A stretch of 64,000 nucleotides of DNA from Mesorhizobium sp. STM 4661 (lineage in GTDB: Bacteria > Pseudomonadota > Alphaproteobacteria > Rhizobiales > Rhizobiaceae): positions 431,361 through 495,360 of the forward strand of contig NZ_CAAF010000082.1 of NCBI RefSeq assembly GCF_000359125.1, given 5' to 3'. Positions within the stretch are counted from its first letter, which is position 1. Each line of letters opens with the position of its first letter. Position numbers and translations under genes: made by a program. Shown piece by piece: positions 7,048 through 17,699 of the stretch. Under the pieces are notes generated by a model. It did not search any database, had not been told where the DNA came from, and saw only the letters and a program-made list of their open reading frames with translations.

Positions 7048-9336
7048 ATGATCGCGGAACCCGGCATCAAAGAGACGCAGAGTGCCGAGAGCGTCAATGG
7101 GATCGGCCCTGAGGCGCCAAGGCGGCAGATCGTCGCCGCGCCGCCGTTGGCGCCGGAACTGCCCAGGGCCAACCGCGAAGGCCTGCCGTTCCTGACGCTC
7201 GTCGCCATCGTCGTGATGGCTGGGCTTGCCCATCTGACAGGGGCGCCGATCTTTGTCACCGTCGGCCTCCTGGCAACCGGCATTGCCGGTATTGCCATGC
7301 ATCTGCGCGCCAAACGCACCGAGCGCCGCACGGTCGCCCTGCTCGACGAGACGACGGCTCGCAGCCGCGCCGAGATCGAAACGCTGGCCGACCGCATGTG
7401 GGAGATGCAGGAGAGCGAGGAACGCTTTCGCGGGCTGATCGACGCGCTCGGCGATCTCGTCGTCCACCGTGACCGTGACGGCCACATCGTCTATGCCAAC
7501 AAGGTCTTCGCCGATCTTGTCGAAACCGACCAGCGCGACCTTGCCGGCAAGACGCTGGCCGAACTCGGCATCGACGTCGGCCTCGTTCCCGATGCCGCCT
7601 TTTCCGATCACGAATGCCTGAGCTCCACCGACGTCGCCATCCGCACGCCGGGCGGTCCGCGCTGGTTCTCGTGGATCGAACTGTCGGTGCGCGACAAGGA
7701 CAGCGGCGCGGTGTCGCATCGCGCCATCGCCCGCGACATCACCGCCCGCAAGCGCGCTGAATCGTCGCTCATCACCGCCCGCGAGCGGGCCGAATATGCA
7801 AGCCAGGCCAAATCGCGCTTCCTCGCCACCGTCAGCCATGAGATCCGCACGCCGATGAACGGCATCATGGGCATGGCCAAGCTCCTGGCGGACACCAATC
7901 TCTCGCCCGAACAGCGGACCTATGTTGGTGCCGTCTCCACCTCGGCCAGCGCCCTGCTGGCGCTGATCGAGGACCTGCTCGACTATTCAAAGATCGAGGC
8001 CGGCCGCTTCGATCCCGAACCACAGCCAATGTCCGTGCGCGAGATTGCCGACAACATCATCGAACTCCTGGCGGCACGGGCCTTCGCCAAGAATATCGGC
8101 CTTGGCTGCCATGTCGAACCCGACGTGCCGCAGATGATATCAGCCGATCCAGGAAGGGTCCGACAGGTGCTGCTCAACCTCATCGGCAACGCCATCAAGT
8201 TCACCGACAGCGGCGGCGTGCTGGTGACCGTCGCCCGCGCCCGCACTGAAACCACCGACCGCATACGCTTCACCATCACCGACACCGGTCCCGGCCTGCA
8301 CGAGGACGACCTGGAGCGCATCTTCGAGGAATTCGAGCAGGCTGATGGCACCTCGACCCGCACACATGGCGGCGCGGGTCTCGGCCTTGCCATCTCCAAG
8401 CGCCTGGTGATCGCCATGGGCGGCACGATCTCGGTGTCGAGCCAGCTCGGCCAGGGCTCGGAATTCATCCTCGAAATCCCCGCGGTGTCGGCCACCGAGG
8501 CGCCGCAGAACCGCCAGAGTGCGCTGTCGGGCCGGCGCGCGGTGATCCTGTCGAAGAATGCCATCGAGGCCGATGCCATTGCCCGTACCATCCGCGCCAA
8601 TGGCGGCAAGGTCGATCTGGCCGCGACGGCTGCCCAGGCCGCGCCCTTCGCCGGCAGCTGCGACATGCTCCTGGTCGACGCGTCCATGGAAGAAAGTGAC
8701 GGCAGGCTGCTCAAGCGCCTTCGCCAGAGCGGCTTTGTCGATTGCGAGGCGATCACGCTGATCGCGCCGACGGACCGCGGCATGCTTGGCGAGTTCCGCG
8801 CCAACGGCTACGCCACCTTCCTGGCGAGGCCGGTGCGCGGCGAGACGCTGCTGCGCGTGCTTTTGACCAGCCACGCGCCGGCGCTCGCCCAGCCGGAGGC
8901 GGATAAGCGTGGCGCGCCCTCCGTGCGCACCATCGGCAGCCGCCAGCACGGCCTGTCCGTGCTGATCGCGGAAGACAACGATATCAATGCCATGCTTGCT
9001 CGCGCCACGCTTTTGAAGGCCGGGCATCGGGTGAAAGTGGTCGGCAATGGCAAGGCGGCCGTCGAGGCCGTCATCGGCACCGGCCACAAGCATCGCTTCG
9101 ACGTGGTGCTGATGGATCTGCACATGCCCGTCATGGATGGGCTGGACGCCATCGCCGCCATCCGCCGCCACGAGGAGGAAACCGCCGCGCCACCGGTTCC
9201 GATCATGGTTCTGTCGGCGGACAGTCAGGAAAAAACCCGCCACGCCGTTCTTGCCCATGGCGCCAGCGGCTTCGTCACCAAGCCGCTCGATCCCGACGCG
9301 CTTGTCCATGCGGTCGAGGGCCAGGTGGCGGCCTGA
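7048..9336 (+). CDS. Hybrid sensor histidine kinase with PAS and two receiver domains
   Basis: A 762-residue membrane-associated hybrid kinase. Two hydrophobic segments (about residues 48-86) are followed by a short coiled stretch. A PAS domain (about 128-245) precedes the HisKA domain, with phospho-accepting His264 in TVSHEIRTPMNG. The HATPase domain has its N-box RQVLLNLIGNAIKFTD, G1 DTGPGLH and G2 GGAGLGLAISKRL. A first receiver-like domain (about 495-610) looks degenerate. A second, intact receiver has phospho-acceptor Asp690 in VLMDLHMPVMDG. No phosphotransfer domain or cognate regulator gene is adjacent. The signal and target are unknown. Confidence 0.92.
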   Translation: MIAEPGIKETQSAESVNGIGPEAPRRQIVAAPPLAPELPRANREGLPFLTLVAIVVMAGLAHLTGAPIFVTVGLLATGIAGIAMHLRAKRTERRTVALLDETTARSRAEIETLADRMWEMQESEERFRGLIDALGDLVVHRDRDGHIVYANKVFADLVETDQRDLAGKTLAELGIDVGLVPDAAFSDHECLSSTDVAIRTPGGPRWFSWIELSVRDKDSGAVSHRAIARDITARKRAESSLITARERAEYASQAKSRFLATVSHEIRTPMNGIMGMAKLLADTNLSPEQRTYVGAVSTSASALLALIEDLLDYSKIEAGRFDPEPQPMSVREIADNIIELLAARAFAKNIGLGCHVEPDVPQMISADPGRVRQVLLNLIGNAIKFTDSGGVLVTVARARTETTDRIRFTITDTGPGLHEDDLERIFEEFEQADGTSTRTHGGAGLGLAISKRLVIAMGGTISVSSQLGQGSEFILEIPAVSATEAPQNRQSALSGRRAVILSKNAIEADAIARTIRANGGKVDLAATAAQAAPFAGSCDMLLVDASMEESDGRLLKRLRQSGFVDCEAITLIAPTDRGMLGEFRANGYATFLARPVRGETLLRVLLTSHAPALAQPEADKRGAPSVRTIGSRQHGLSVLIAEDNDINAMLARATLLKAGHRVKVVGNGKAAVEAVIGTGHKHRFDVVLMDLHMPVMDGLDAIAAIRRHEEETAAPPVPIMVLSADSQEKTRHAVLAHGASGFVTKPLDPDALVHAVEGQVAA

Positions 9337-9399
9337 CCCTCGCCTCTCCGGAGCGCAGTGCGCCCTGTCCTCAGGTAGCGTAGTCGGGTGACGGCATGG

Positions 9400-9500
9400 G
9401 AGCGCCGCGTCTATTGGACGCGCAAAGGACGCTCCAAGGCTGCGACTTTTTCGCATGTTCCTTTCCCGGGAAACCGATTCCGGTTTCGGGAGTCACGCGA
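9400..9500. repeat. Dispersed palindromic element, GAGCG family, copy A
   Basis: An inverted repeat gagcgccgcgtc to gacgcgcaaaggacgctc at 9400-9434, followed by a second palindrome built on ccgattccggtttcggga near 9473-9492. Related copies are at 26199-26306, 28644-28685, 31122-31220 and 52361-52450. The reading frame of the downstream acyltransferase stays open through it, but the true start is later. Confidence 0.75.
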
Positions 9501-9612
9501 TAGCCAGCCGACGAAGTATTGCCCGCGGCCCCGTATCACGGTACTGTCACAATCCTGTTGCACCTACACCGTATCCCCGTGCCAAGAGGGATGGCTCGAA
9601 GGAGAATCACTC

Positions 9613-10500
9613 GTGCATACAGTTATGCCGGAATGTGACACTCGGCCGAACGCCAGCAGCGCCTTGCTCGTCGGGCGGAACGTCGATGCCGTCATTAAAG
9701 GCGCATCTCTCGGCCGCATCGGCAACCTCGAAGTGCGGCTCGCCCGCAACGAGGCTGAGATCGCCGCGGCCCAGGAGGTGCGTTACCAGGTATTCTATGA
9801 CGAGCTCGGCGCCAGGAAGGATCTGTTTCAGGTGCAGGACCGGCGCGACGCCGACCGCTTCGACCCATTGTGCGACCATTTGCTCGTTTTCGACACCTCG
9901 CTTTCCGGTCCCGAGCACCGCCGCATCGTTGGCACCTACCGCTTGCTGCGCCAGGAGATCGCGGCCGCTGCCGGTGGCTTCTATTCCGAGGGCGAATTCG
10001 AGCTGACCAAGCTCATCGCCCGCCATCCCGGCCAGCGCTTCCTCGAGCTCGGCCGCTCCTGCGTTTTGCCGGAGTACCGCTCGAAGCGCACCATCGAGGC
10101 GCTGTGGCAAGGCATCTGGGCCTACATCAATCACTATGGGATCGGCGTGATGACCGGTTGCGCCTCGTTCCACGGCACCGTGCCGGCGGCGCATGCCGAA
10201 GCGCTGACCTATCTCGCCCATCATTGCCGGACGAACTCGGCCTGGGACGTGCGCGCGGTTGCCGGGCGCTATTGCTCCATGGATTTGATGCCGATCGAGG
10301 CGGTCAACGCCAAGGCCGCGATCGCGGCGATGCCGCCGCTGGTCAAGGGCTATCTGCGCGTCGGCGCGCGCATCGGCGACGGCTGCGTCATCGACCGCGA
10401 ATTCTCGACGGTCGACGTGTTCGTGGTGATGCCGGTCAAGGAGATCGGCGCCCGCTACGTCAACTACTATGGCGGGGAAGCGCAGCGTTTCGCCGCATGA
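9613..10500 (+). CDS. olsB: Ornithine lipid synthesis N-acyltransferase (OlsB-like GNAT)
   Basis: A 295-residue GNAT-fold acyltransferase resembling OlsB, which uses 3-hydroxyacyl-ACP to N-acylate ornithine in the first step of membrane ornithine lipid formation. Visible are EVRYQVFYDELGA, the SAM-like core DHLLVFDTS, FLELGRSCVLPEYRSKR (acyl-CoA/ACP binding region) and the tail VFVVMPVKEIGARYVNYYGG. The GTG at 9613 is chosen because AAGGAG lies eight bases upstream. An in-frame open stretch continues upstream but only through an intergenic repeat. No olsA acyltransferase partner is adjacent. Confidence 0.8.
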   Translation: MHTVMPECDTRPNASSALLVGRNVDAVIKGASLGRIGNLEVRLARNEAEIAAAQEVRYQVFYDELGARKDLFQVQDRRDADRFDPLCDHLLVFDTSLSGPEHRRIVGTYRLLRQEIAAAAGGFYSEGEFELTKLIARHPGQRFLELGRSCVLPEYRSKRTIEALWQGIWAYINHYGIGVMTGCASFHGTVPAAHAEALTYLAHHCRTNSAWDVRAVAGRYCSMDLMPIEAVNAKAAIAAMPPLVKGYLRVGARIGDGCVIDREFSTVDVFVVMPVKEIGARYVNYYGGEAQRFAA

Positions 10501-10504
10501 TGCC

Positions 10505-10574
10505 AGTAGTGAGTAGTGAGAACTACATCACAACATTCGCAGCCCCCCACTACTGACTACTCACTACTCGCTAC
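10505..10574. repeat. Short tandem repeat hairpin (locus 2)
   Basis: Copies of a heptamer AGTAGTG at 10505-10520 face the reverse-complement units CACTACT, CTACTCA and so on at about 10549-10574, across a 28-base loop. It sits between the convergent ends of the olsB-like gene and the TRIC channel gene and may act as a two-way terminator. The arrangement matches the octamer blocks at 3136 and 11216. Confidence 0.8.
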
Positions 10575-10580
10575 CCACCC

Positions 10581-11213
10581 TCACGGAATGTCTTCCGGCT
10601 TTCTGCCAGGGCGGCTCTTGTAGGGTGGAAAGGCCCAGCCGAATTTGAGCGCGCCGCCACGCACCAGGAATGCCGCGGCGAAGCCCGCCAGGCCCGATGC
10701 GAGCGGCGGCAGTCCGGCGAGATCGCCTGTTGTAAAGAGGGTGGCGCCCGCAAGGGCGGCGGTGACATAGATTTCTGGTCTCAGGAGCACCGACGGCTCG
10801 CCGGCCAGCAGGTCGCGCAAGATGCCGCCGAACGTAGCGGTGAGCACGCCGGTGACGACGGAGACGACCGGCGAGCCGGTGATGGCCAGGCCCTTGGCGG
10901 CACCCATCACCGAAAACGCGGCAAGGCCAACGGCGTCGAGCCAGAGCAGTAGTTTCCAGCGGGATTCGAGACGGTGCGCCCCGAAGAAGACAAGCATCGC
11001 CACCACCGCGCAGATCAGCACATAGCCAGAGTTGGCGACCCAGAAGACCGGCAGATTGAGGATGACGTCACGAAACGTACCGCCACCGATGCCGGTGACG
11101 CTGGCCAGGAACAGAAAGCCGATGATGTCGAGCTGCTTGCGCGAAGCCGCAAGCGCCCCCGTCGCCGCGAAGACGGCGACGCCGGCATAGTCGAGAAGCT
11201 CGATTGGGTTCAT
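10581..11213 (-). CDS. TRIC-type (YadS/UPF0126) trimeric intracellular cation channel family protein
   Basis: A 210-residue membrane protein with about seven hydrophobic segments and the two internally repeated motifs of this family: FAATGALAASRK with GIGGGTFRDVIL in the first half, and GAAKGLAI with ATFGGILRDLLAGEPSVLL in the second. Bacterial relatives form potassium-permeable trimers; some family members are annotated as glycine transporters. The ATG at 11213 is used because the in-frame extension upstream consists of translated tandem repeat. Confidence 0.88.
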   Translation of the reverse strand: MNPIELLDYAGVAVFAATGALAASRKQLDIIGFLFLASVTGIGGGTFRDVILNLPVFWVANSGYVLICAVVAMLVFFGAHRLESRWKLLLWLDAVGLAAFSVMGAAKGLAITGSPVVSVVTGVLTATFGGILRDLLAGEPSVLLRPEIYVTAALAGATLFTTGDLAGLPPLASGLAGFAAAFLVRGGALKFGWAFPPYKSRPGRKPEDIP

Positions 11214-11215
11214 GG

Positions 11216-11357
11216 CAGTAAGGGAATAAGGCAGTAGGGGAGTAGGGGAGTAGGGGAGTAGGGGAGTATGAATAGCACGAAGCCGCACGATTGTACGGCT
11301 CCCCTATTTTTCCCTACTGCCCTACTGCCCTACTGCCCTACTCCCTTACTCCCCTAA
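11216..11357. repeat. 8-bp tandem repeat block with an inverted arm (locus 3)
   Basis: About six copies of AGTAGGGG or AGTAAGGS (11217-11270) are followed, after about 35 unrelated bases, by about seven reverse-complement units (CCCTACTG, CCCTACTC) to 11357. The whole block could form a stem of about 50 bp. It lies between the TRIC start and the grpE stop, both on the minus strand, and touches the grpE stop codon. Confidence 0.85.
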
Positions 11358-11993
11358 CTACGCATCCTTCTCAGCCTGCTCATTGACCGGCCCGGGCTCG
11401 ACCGGGGCTTCACCAGCCACATGTTTGGGACCGCCCTTGGCGACGCCGACCATGGCCGGCCGCAGCACCCGCTCGCCGATCGAATAGCCCGGCTGCACGA
11501 CCTTGACCACCGTGTTGGCCGGCACAGCCGGATTGGGCACTTCGAACATCGCCTGATGGAAATTCGGGTCGAACTTCTCGCCTTCCGGCTCGAGCTTCTT
11601 CACCCCGTGCCGCTCCAGCGCCGACAGCATGGCGCGCTCGGTGATCTCGACGCCCTCGATCAGCGCCTTGAAGCCGGCATCGCCCGACGCCGCCGCCTCG
11701 GCCGGAATGGCGTCCAGCGCGCGACGCAGATTGTCCGACACCGACAGCATGTCGCGGGCGAAATTGGCAACCGCATAGGTGCGCGCGTCATGGACGTCGC
11801 GCGCGGTGCGACGGCGCAGATTCTCCATCTCGGCTGCGGCGCGGAGCGCCCGGTCCTTCAAGTCTTCGTTTTCCTTCATCAGCCGCAGAAGCGCTTCATA
11901 GTCGCTATCGACGCTACCTTCCGTACGCTCGGCGGCGGCTTCGGTCGCCTCGATATCCTCGGGCGCGCGTTCGTCTTTTGCCTGGTCGCTCAT
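11358..11993 (-). CDS. grpE: Nucleotide exchange factor GrpE
   Basis: A 211-residue co-chaperone that releases ADP from DnaK. An acidic disordered N-terminus is followed by the long coiled-coil helix (about residues 30-90, containing AAAEMENLRRRTARDV) and the C-terminal beta domain (GVKKLEPEGEKFDPNFHQAM, VVQPGYSIGERVLRPAMVGVA). Length and motifs are normal for alphaproteobacteria. dnaK, dnaJ and hrcA are not adjacent in this window. Promoter sequence probably lies in the AT-rich stretch just to the right. Confidence 0.97.
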   Translation of the reverse strand: MSDQAKDERAPEDIEATEAAAERTEGSVDSDYEALLRLMKENEDLKDRALRAAAEMENLRRRTARDVHDARTYAVANFARDMLSVSDNLRRALDAIPAEAAASGDAGFKALIEGVEITERAMLSALERHGVKKLEPEGEKFDPNFHQAMFEVPNPAVPANTVVKVVQPGYSIGERVLRPAMVGVAKGGPKHVAGEAPVEPGPVNEQAEKDA

Positions 11994-12231
11994 CGCCGTT
12001 TCCCGTCATCTCGAATGGTATGGATTTTGTGCCCGATATCGAGGTTTGGCGGCCAAAAATCAAGGGGTAAGCGATACTATGCGCCGCCGGCAGCACTTTG
12101 TCCGCAGACAGCACGGACTTTTGATTTTAATTCAAATTTTACTCTAACCGGCGGATTTGGTTGCCACGATGCTGCAATACGGGAACCATTCCCGTGCTGG
12201 GGGAGTTTCGAAGCCGACACAGGATTTTGAG

Positions 12232-12435
12232 ATGACGACCCGCAACAATGGCGAAAGACGCGAAGGGCTCGACGCCGACATCAGACGCCAGTTCGGCACG
12301 GAGGCCACGACGCGCTTTCTGCGAACCTTGCCGGCATTCCGCACGGAGCTCGACATTCCCGATCGTTTCAAGGAGTTGCTCGACCGCCTGGACGGCATCG
12401 AGGGCAGCCTGGCCACGGGCCAACGCAACCAATAG
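12232..12435 (+). CDS. Small hypothetical protein (67 aa)
   Basis: A short polar protein containing EGLDADIRRQFGTEATT and ending with a leucine-rich amphipathic helix (FKELLDRLDGIEGSL). AGGA lies seven bases before the ATG at 12232; an in-frame ATG at 12157 would add 25 residues of unconvincing sequence. Codon use is typical of the neighbourhood. It is divergent from grpE. I do not recognise a family. Confidence 0.55.
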   Translation: MTTRNNGERREGLDADIRRQFGTEATTRFLRTLPAFRTELDIPDRFKELLDRLDGIEGSLATGQRNQ

Positions 12436-12568
12436 GCATAGCGGTCCGGGGGTCTCGTTCGACTGAACCCGAGATGTCCGCGTAGTTGACCGTCGCGCGA
12501 CATTTACGCGCAGTAATTTTGCGTGATCCGTGCCTTGCGGCAGCGCCATGCTCCGCCTATGCTTCCTG

Positions 12569-13591
12569 ATGAACATGATTTCCCCCGAAGCTGTGGCTAA
12601 CAGCAAGCGTGCCTGGTTGAAGATTCTGGCGCGCTACAAGAAGCCTGACAGGCGTCGCAGCGCCGTTGAACTTGCCATCACCCTGATCCCTTTCGCTACG
12701 CTATGGGCGCTGTCCTCGGCTGCCTATTCCTATGGCCATTGGTGGGGTCTTATTCTCATCCTTCCGGCGGCCGGCTTCCTGGTACGGATCTTCATGATCC
12801 AGCACGATTGCGGCCACGGCTCCTTCTTCGCCAATCGCTATGCCGACGACTGGATCGGCCGCGGCCTCGGCGTCCTGACGCTGACCCCCTACGACTGCTG
12901 GCGGCGCGCTCACGCAACCCATCACGCCACAGCCGGCAATCTCGACGAGCGCGGCATGGGCGATATCAGGACGCTGACCGTGGCCGAATACCGGCAGATG
13001 TCCTGGCGAGGCCGCCTTGCCTATCGTCTTTATCGCCACCCGCTGGTGATGTTCGGCCTGGGGCCAATATGGCTTTTCATCTTCGAGCAGAGGCTGCCGG
13101 TCGGCATGATGAGGGGCGGCCTGACGCCTTGGGTGTCGTCGATGGCGACCAATCTCGGCATCGCGCTGGCCGCTGCCATCCTTATCTGGTTCGTCGGCCC
13201 CGGCGCCTTCCTGGTCGTCCATCTGCCGATCGTCATCCTCGCCGGCTCGGCCGGCGTCTGGCTGTTCTACGTCCAGCACCAGTTCGAGGAGACGGAGTGG
13301 GCAAAGGATTCCGAATGGGAATTCCAGCACGCGGCGCTGCACGGCTCGTCCTATTATGACCTGCCGCCGGTGCTGAACTGGTTCACCGGAAACATCGGCG
13401 TCCATCACGTCCATCACCTCTCCGCCAAGGTGCCATGCTACCGGCTTCCGGAGGTTCTCAGGGACTTTCCGGAACTGCGCGAAATCGGCCGCGTCACGCT
13501 CCTCGACAGCCTGCGTTGCGTCAAGCTCGCACTGTGGGACGAGAGCCGCAGGAAGCTGGTGTCGTTCCGCGAAGCGCGGATGGCTGCGTAA
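12569..13591 (+). CDS. Membrane fatty acid desaturase
   Basis: A di-iron, oxygen-dependent acyl-lipid desaturase. All three histidine boxes are present: HDCGH at 79-83, HATHH at 115-119 and HHVHH at 279-283 (numbered from 12569), with hydrophobic segments around 33-75 and 160-235 placing the boxes on the cytoplasmic side. It would introduce a double bond into membrane acyl chains; regiospecificity (delta-9 or delta-12 type) cannot be fixed by eye. The start is uncertain: ATGs at 12548, 12569 and 12575 are all in frame, none with a strong ribosome-binding site. A strong terminator follows the stop. Confidence 0.88.
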   Translation: MNMISPEAVANSKRAWLKILARYKKPDRRRSAVELAITLIPFATLWALSSAAYSYGHWWGLILILPAAGFLVRIFMIQHDCGHGSFFANRYADDWIGRGLGVLTLTPYDCWRRAHATHHATAGNLDERGMGDIRTLTVAEYRQMSWRGRLAYRLYRHPLVMFGLGPIWLFIFEQRLPVGMMRGGLTPWVSSMATNLGIALAAAILIWFVGPGAFLVVHLPIVILAGSAGVWLFYVQHQFEETEWAKDSEWEFQHAALHGSSYYDLPPVLNWFTGNIGVHHVHHLSAKVPCYRLPEVLRDFPELREIGRVTLLDSLRCVKLALWDESRRKLVSFREARMAA

Positions 13592-13592
13592 G

Positions 13593-13624
13593 AAAACCGC
13601 CGCACCAAGGGTGCGGCGGTTTTT
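13593..13624 (+). terminator. Rho-independent terminator after the desaturase gene
   Basis: A near-perfect hairpin: AAAACCGCCGCACC pairs with GGGTGCGGCGGTTTTT across a 2-4 base loop, with a T-run. It begins right after the desaturase stop codon. Because it has A-runs on the other side, it can also terminate the convergent DJ-1 family gene. Confidence 0.9.
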
Positions 13625-13635
13625 CCAAACCCTGC

Positions 13636-14256
13636 TCAGGCCGCCTTGCGCTCGTCGCGCATCAGGGCCTTGCCGTCGCGGATTTCGGTGCCGAGAACCT
13701 TCAGGCATTCGCGCATGAAGGCGGCAAGGCCCGGCCAGCCCTTGGCCGACACCAGATTGCCGTCGACATGGGCGCCGGTCGGCGCAACGTCGATATAGAT
13801 GCCGCCGGCCAGCGTCACTTCCGGTTCGCAGTACTGGAGCGCTGCGACCTCGCGGCCGCGCACCACACCGTCCACCGCGATCAGGATCTGCACACCATGG
13901 CATATGGTGAAGATCGGTTTGCCGGTCTCGTGGAAATGCCGCACCAGCGCCTGCACGCGCTTGTCGATGCGGATATATTCCGGGCCACGCCCGCCGGCCG
14001 CATAGACGGCATCGTATTCGGCCGGGTTCACCTCTGCAAAAGTCTTGTTGAGGATGTAGTCGTGGCCGAGCTTTTCCGTATAGGTCTGGTGGCCCTCGAA
14101 ATCGTGCAGCGACGTCTTCAGTATGTCGCCCGCCTTCTTGTCCGGACACACGACGTGCACCGTGTGGCCAACCGCATGCATGGCCTGTTCAAAGACGAAA
14201 ATCTCGTATTCCTCGCTAAACTCGCCAACGAGCATCAATATCTTCTTGCCAGCCAT
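13636..14256 (-). CDS. DJ-1/PfpI family protein
   Basis: A 206-residue alpha/beta protein of the DJ-1/PfpI superfamily (glutamine-amidotransferase-like fold). The nucleophile elbow is FTICHGVQIL with the reactive cysteine, and an upstream glutamate lies in GEFSEEYE. Members include cysteine peptidases, glyoxalase III and chaperone-like stress proteins; sequence alone does not decide. It is transcribed away from the sulfate operon and convergent with the desaturase gene. Upstream is a 136-base gap with no further gene. Confidence 0.88.
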   Translation of the reverse strand: MAGKKILMLVGEFSEEYEIFVFEQAMHAVGHTVHVVCPDKKAGDILKTSLHDFEGHQTYTEKLGHDYILNKTFAEVNPAEYDAVYAAGGRGPEYIRIDKRVQALVRHFHETGKPIFTICHGVQILIAVDGVVRGREVAALQYCEPEVTLAGGIYIDVAPTGAHVDGNLVSAKGWPGLAAFMRECLKVLGTEIRDGKALMRDERKAA

Positions 14257-14392
14257 TCCCGGTTCCTCCCTTGTGGCAACTTATTTCGGATCGCGAAATA
14301 ATAGGCTTATCCTAAGGCGCGGACATGGAAAATAAAAGACCGAATCCCCGAATTGGTCCGACCAGATCAGACGAATCCTGCGCTCAATCCGA

Positions 14393-14923
14393 TCAGCCGG
14401 CGCGCTCTCGCCGCCAGGAATATTGGGGACCTTTGGCTTCCGGCTTCGCGGTCGGCTGATAATACAGCGGCAGGCCGCCGGTCCGACCTTCCTCAAGCCG
14501 TTTCAAAAGCACCGGGTTCGACACTTCGAATTCATCGAAGCCAAGGCGCAGCATATGCGGCAGCTGGTCGACCAATACCTGCCCGGTGGCGCGGACCGCG
14601 CCCATGAAATGGTAGCGGCTGCGCAGCAGTTCGCCCTTGGAGAACGAACGGCCGTCATTGAACGCCGGGAAGGCCAGCGCCACCAGCGACAGCTGGTCGA
14701 GCAAGCCTGCGATCTTTTCGAGCTGATCGCCGGGCTGGAGCTCGACGCCGAGGCGCTCCTTCGCCGAGCGGCGTACCTCCGGGTCGAGGCCGAGGAACGC
14801 TTGCAGCGGCAGGATAAAGCGGCCATTGCCGGAAAGCGCCTCGGCGCTTTCGGCATGGATCCACTCGTCCTCCTGGAAACCCTGCGGGGTCCAGAGGCGG
14901 GTCTCCGGTGTTGGTTCGGTCAT
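14393..14923 (-). CDS. DUF934 family protein of the sulfite reduction operon
   Basis: A 176-residue cytoplasmic protein ending with YHFMGAVRATGQVLVDQLPHML-type sequence and FEVSNPVLLKRLEEGR, characteristic of DUF934. In proteobacteria this family occurs almost only beside sulfite reductase and cysH genes and is thought to help sulfite reduction, but no biochemical role is firmly known to me. The ATG at 14923 has AGGA upstream; a TTG lies one codon before. It is the last gene of the operon, 28 bases after the cysH stop. Confidence 0.85.
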   Translation of the reverse strand: MTEPTPETRLWTPQGFQEDEWIHAESAEALSGNGRFILPLQAFLGLDPEVRRSAKERLGVELQPGDQLEKIAGLLDQLSLVALAFPAFNDGRSFSKGELLRSRYHFMGAVRATGQVLVDQLPHMLRLGFDEFEVSNPVLLKRLEEGRTGGLPLYYQPTAKPEAKGPQYSWRRERAG

Positions 14924-14950
14924 CAAAAATTCCTAAAGCCCAGAAGAATC

Positions 14951-15689
14951 CTAGAGAGAGGCGTCGGTCAGCGACTTCTCCAGCCCCGACAGATGGATGC
15001 CGCACTCGGTCTTGGCGTGCCCGGCCCAGCGGCCGCTGCGCGCGTCCTCGCCCGGCTGTACCGGCTGCGTGCACGGGAAGCAACCGATCGACAGATAGCC
15101 ATAGGCGACCAGCGGGTTTTCGCGCAGCGCATGCGCGCGCATGTAAGCGGCCTGATCCGATGTCGTCCAGTGCGCCAGCGGATTGATGCGGATGCGCGAG
15201 CCGACCGCCTCGAACACCGGAAGTGCTGCCCGCGTCGACGCCTGGAAGCGCTTGCGGCCGGTGAACCAGGCGCGGAACGGCTCGACGCCCCGCGCCAGCG
15301 GCTCGACCTTGCGCACACCGCAGCAGGCGTCGGTGTCGGTCTCGTTCAGATTGCCGGTCGGATCGATCCGTTGCAGCGCCGCTTCATCGGGCGTGATTAC
15401 CCTTATATCGGTCATACCGAAATCGGCGGCGAGCGCGTCGCGATAGCCGAGCGTTTCCTCGAAATGCTTGCCGGTATCGAGGAAGATGACCGGCAGCGTG
15501 CGGTCGATCTCGGCGATCATGTGCAGCAGCACGGCCGAATCGGCGCCGAAGGACGAAACGGCGGCGATCTCGCCGTGAAACAATTCCCGCGCTGACCGCT
15601 CGATGATCTTGAGCGGGTTCAGGTGACCGTAGAGCGCGTCGAACCCCGCCGCCTCGGCGGCGACACCGGCCTCGACGTCGACAATACGG

Positions 15690-15715
<26 letters not shown>
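14951..15715 (-). CDS. cysH: Adenylyl-sulfate (APS/PAPS) reductase
   Basis: A 254-residue reductase that converts activated sulfate to sulfite using thioredoxin. The P-loop-like SSFGADSAVLLHM is at 54-66. Four cysteines expected to bind a 4Fe-4S cluster are present (Cys131-Cys132 in ACCGVRKVEPL, Cys212 and Cys215 in GCFPCTQPV). The catalytic cysteine is Cys238 in KTECGIHL. The cluster cysteines point to the APS-reducing type typical of rhizobia. The ATG at 15715 has a strong AAGGAGG and overlaps the end of the sulfite reductase gene by 26 bases. Confidence 0.93.
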
Positions 15716-17360
<1,645 letters not shown>

Positions 17361-17409
17361 AGTCTGGTCTTTCCGGGCGCGTCCGCCCGTGTTTCATCTG
17401 TCTTGTTGC

Positions 17410-17699
17410 TTACGCCGCCCGGGCAGCCTGCTTGCCCAGATCGTTGCGGATGGTGGGGCCCGCGGCGCGGATCTTCTCGCGCAGCCGCACCGGCTCGACG
17501 ACACCATTGACGACGCTGACGTCGATCAGGTTGACGTCGACCACTTCGTTGCCGGCATAGGCCGCGGCACCGATCGCTTCCAGCCGGTCCTCGGCCGCCT
17601 TGTCATGGGCAATGTCGGCATTGTCGACAGTGTCGGCCCAGCCGCCATCGGCGTACCAGACGGCGATGCCATCGGTGAGGCGGTTTGCAGTCAGAACCT

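Noticed and set aside
9388..9612. N-terminal extension of the OlsB-like protein
   Set aside because: The extra 75 codons translate a dispersed palindrome; the GTG at 9613 has the ribosome-binding site and gives the usual family length.
3136..11357. Tandem short repeats as a possible CRISPR array
   Set aside because: Units are 7-8 bp with no unique spacers and have inverted partners; no cas gene is present.
14423..15595. Long plus-strand open frame opposite DUF934 and cysH
   Set aside because: It is antisense to two clear genes, is Arg/Gln/Ala-rich like a shadow frame, and has no recognisable domain or ribosome-binding site.
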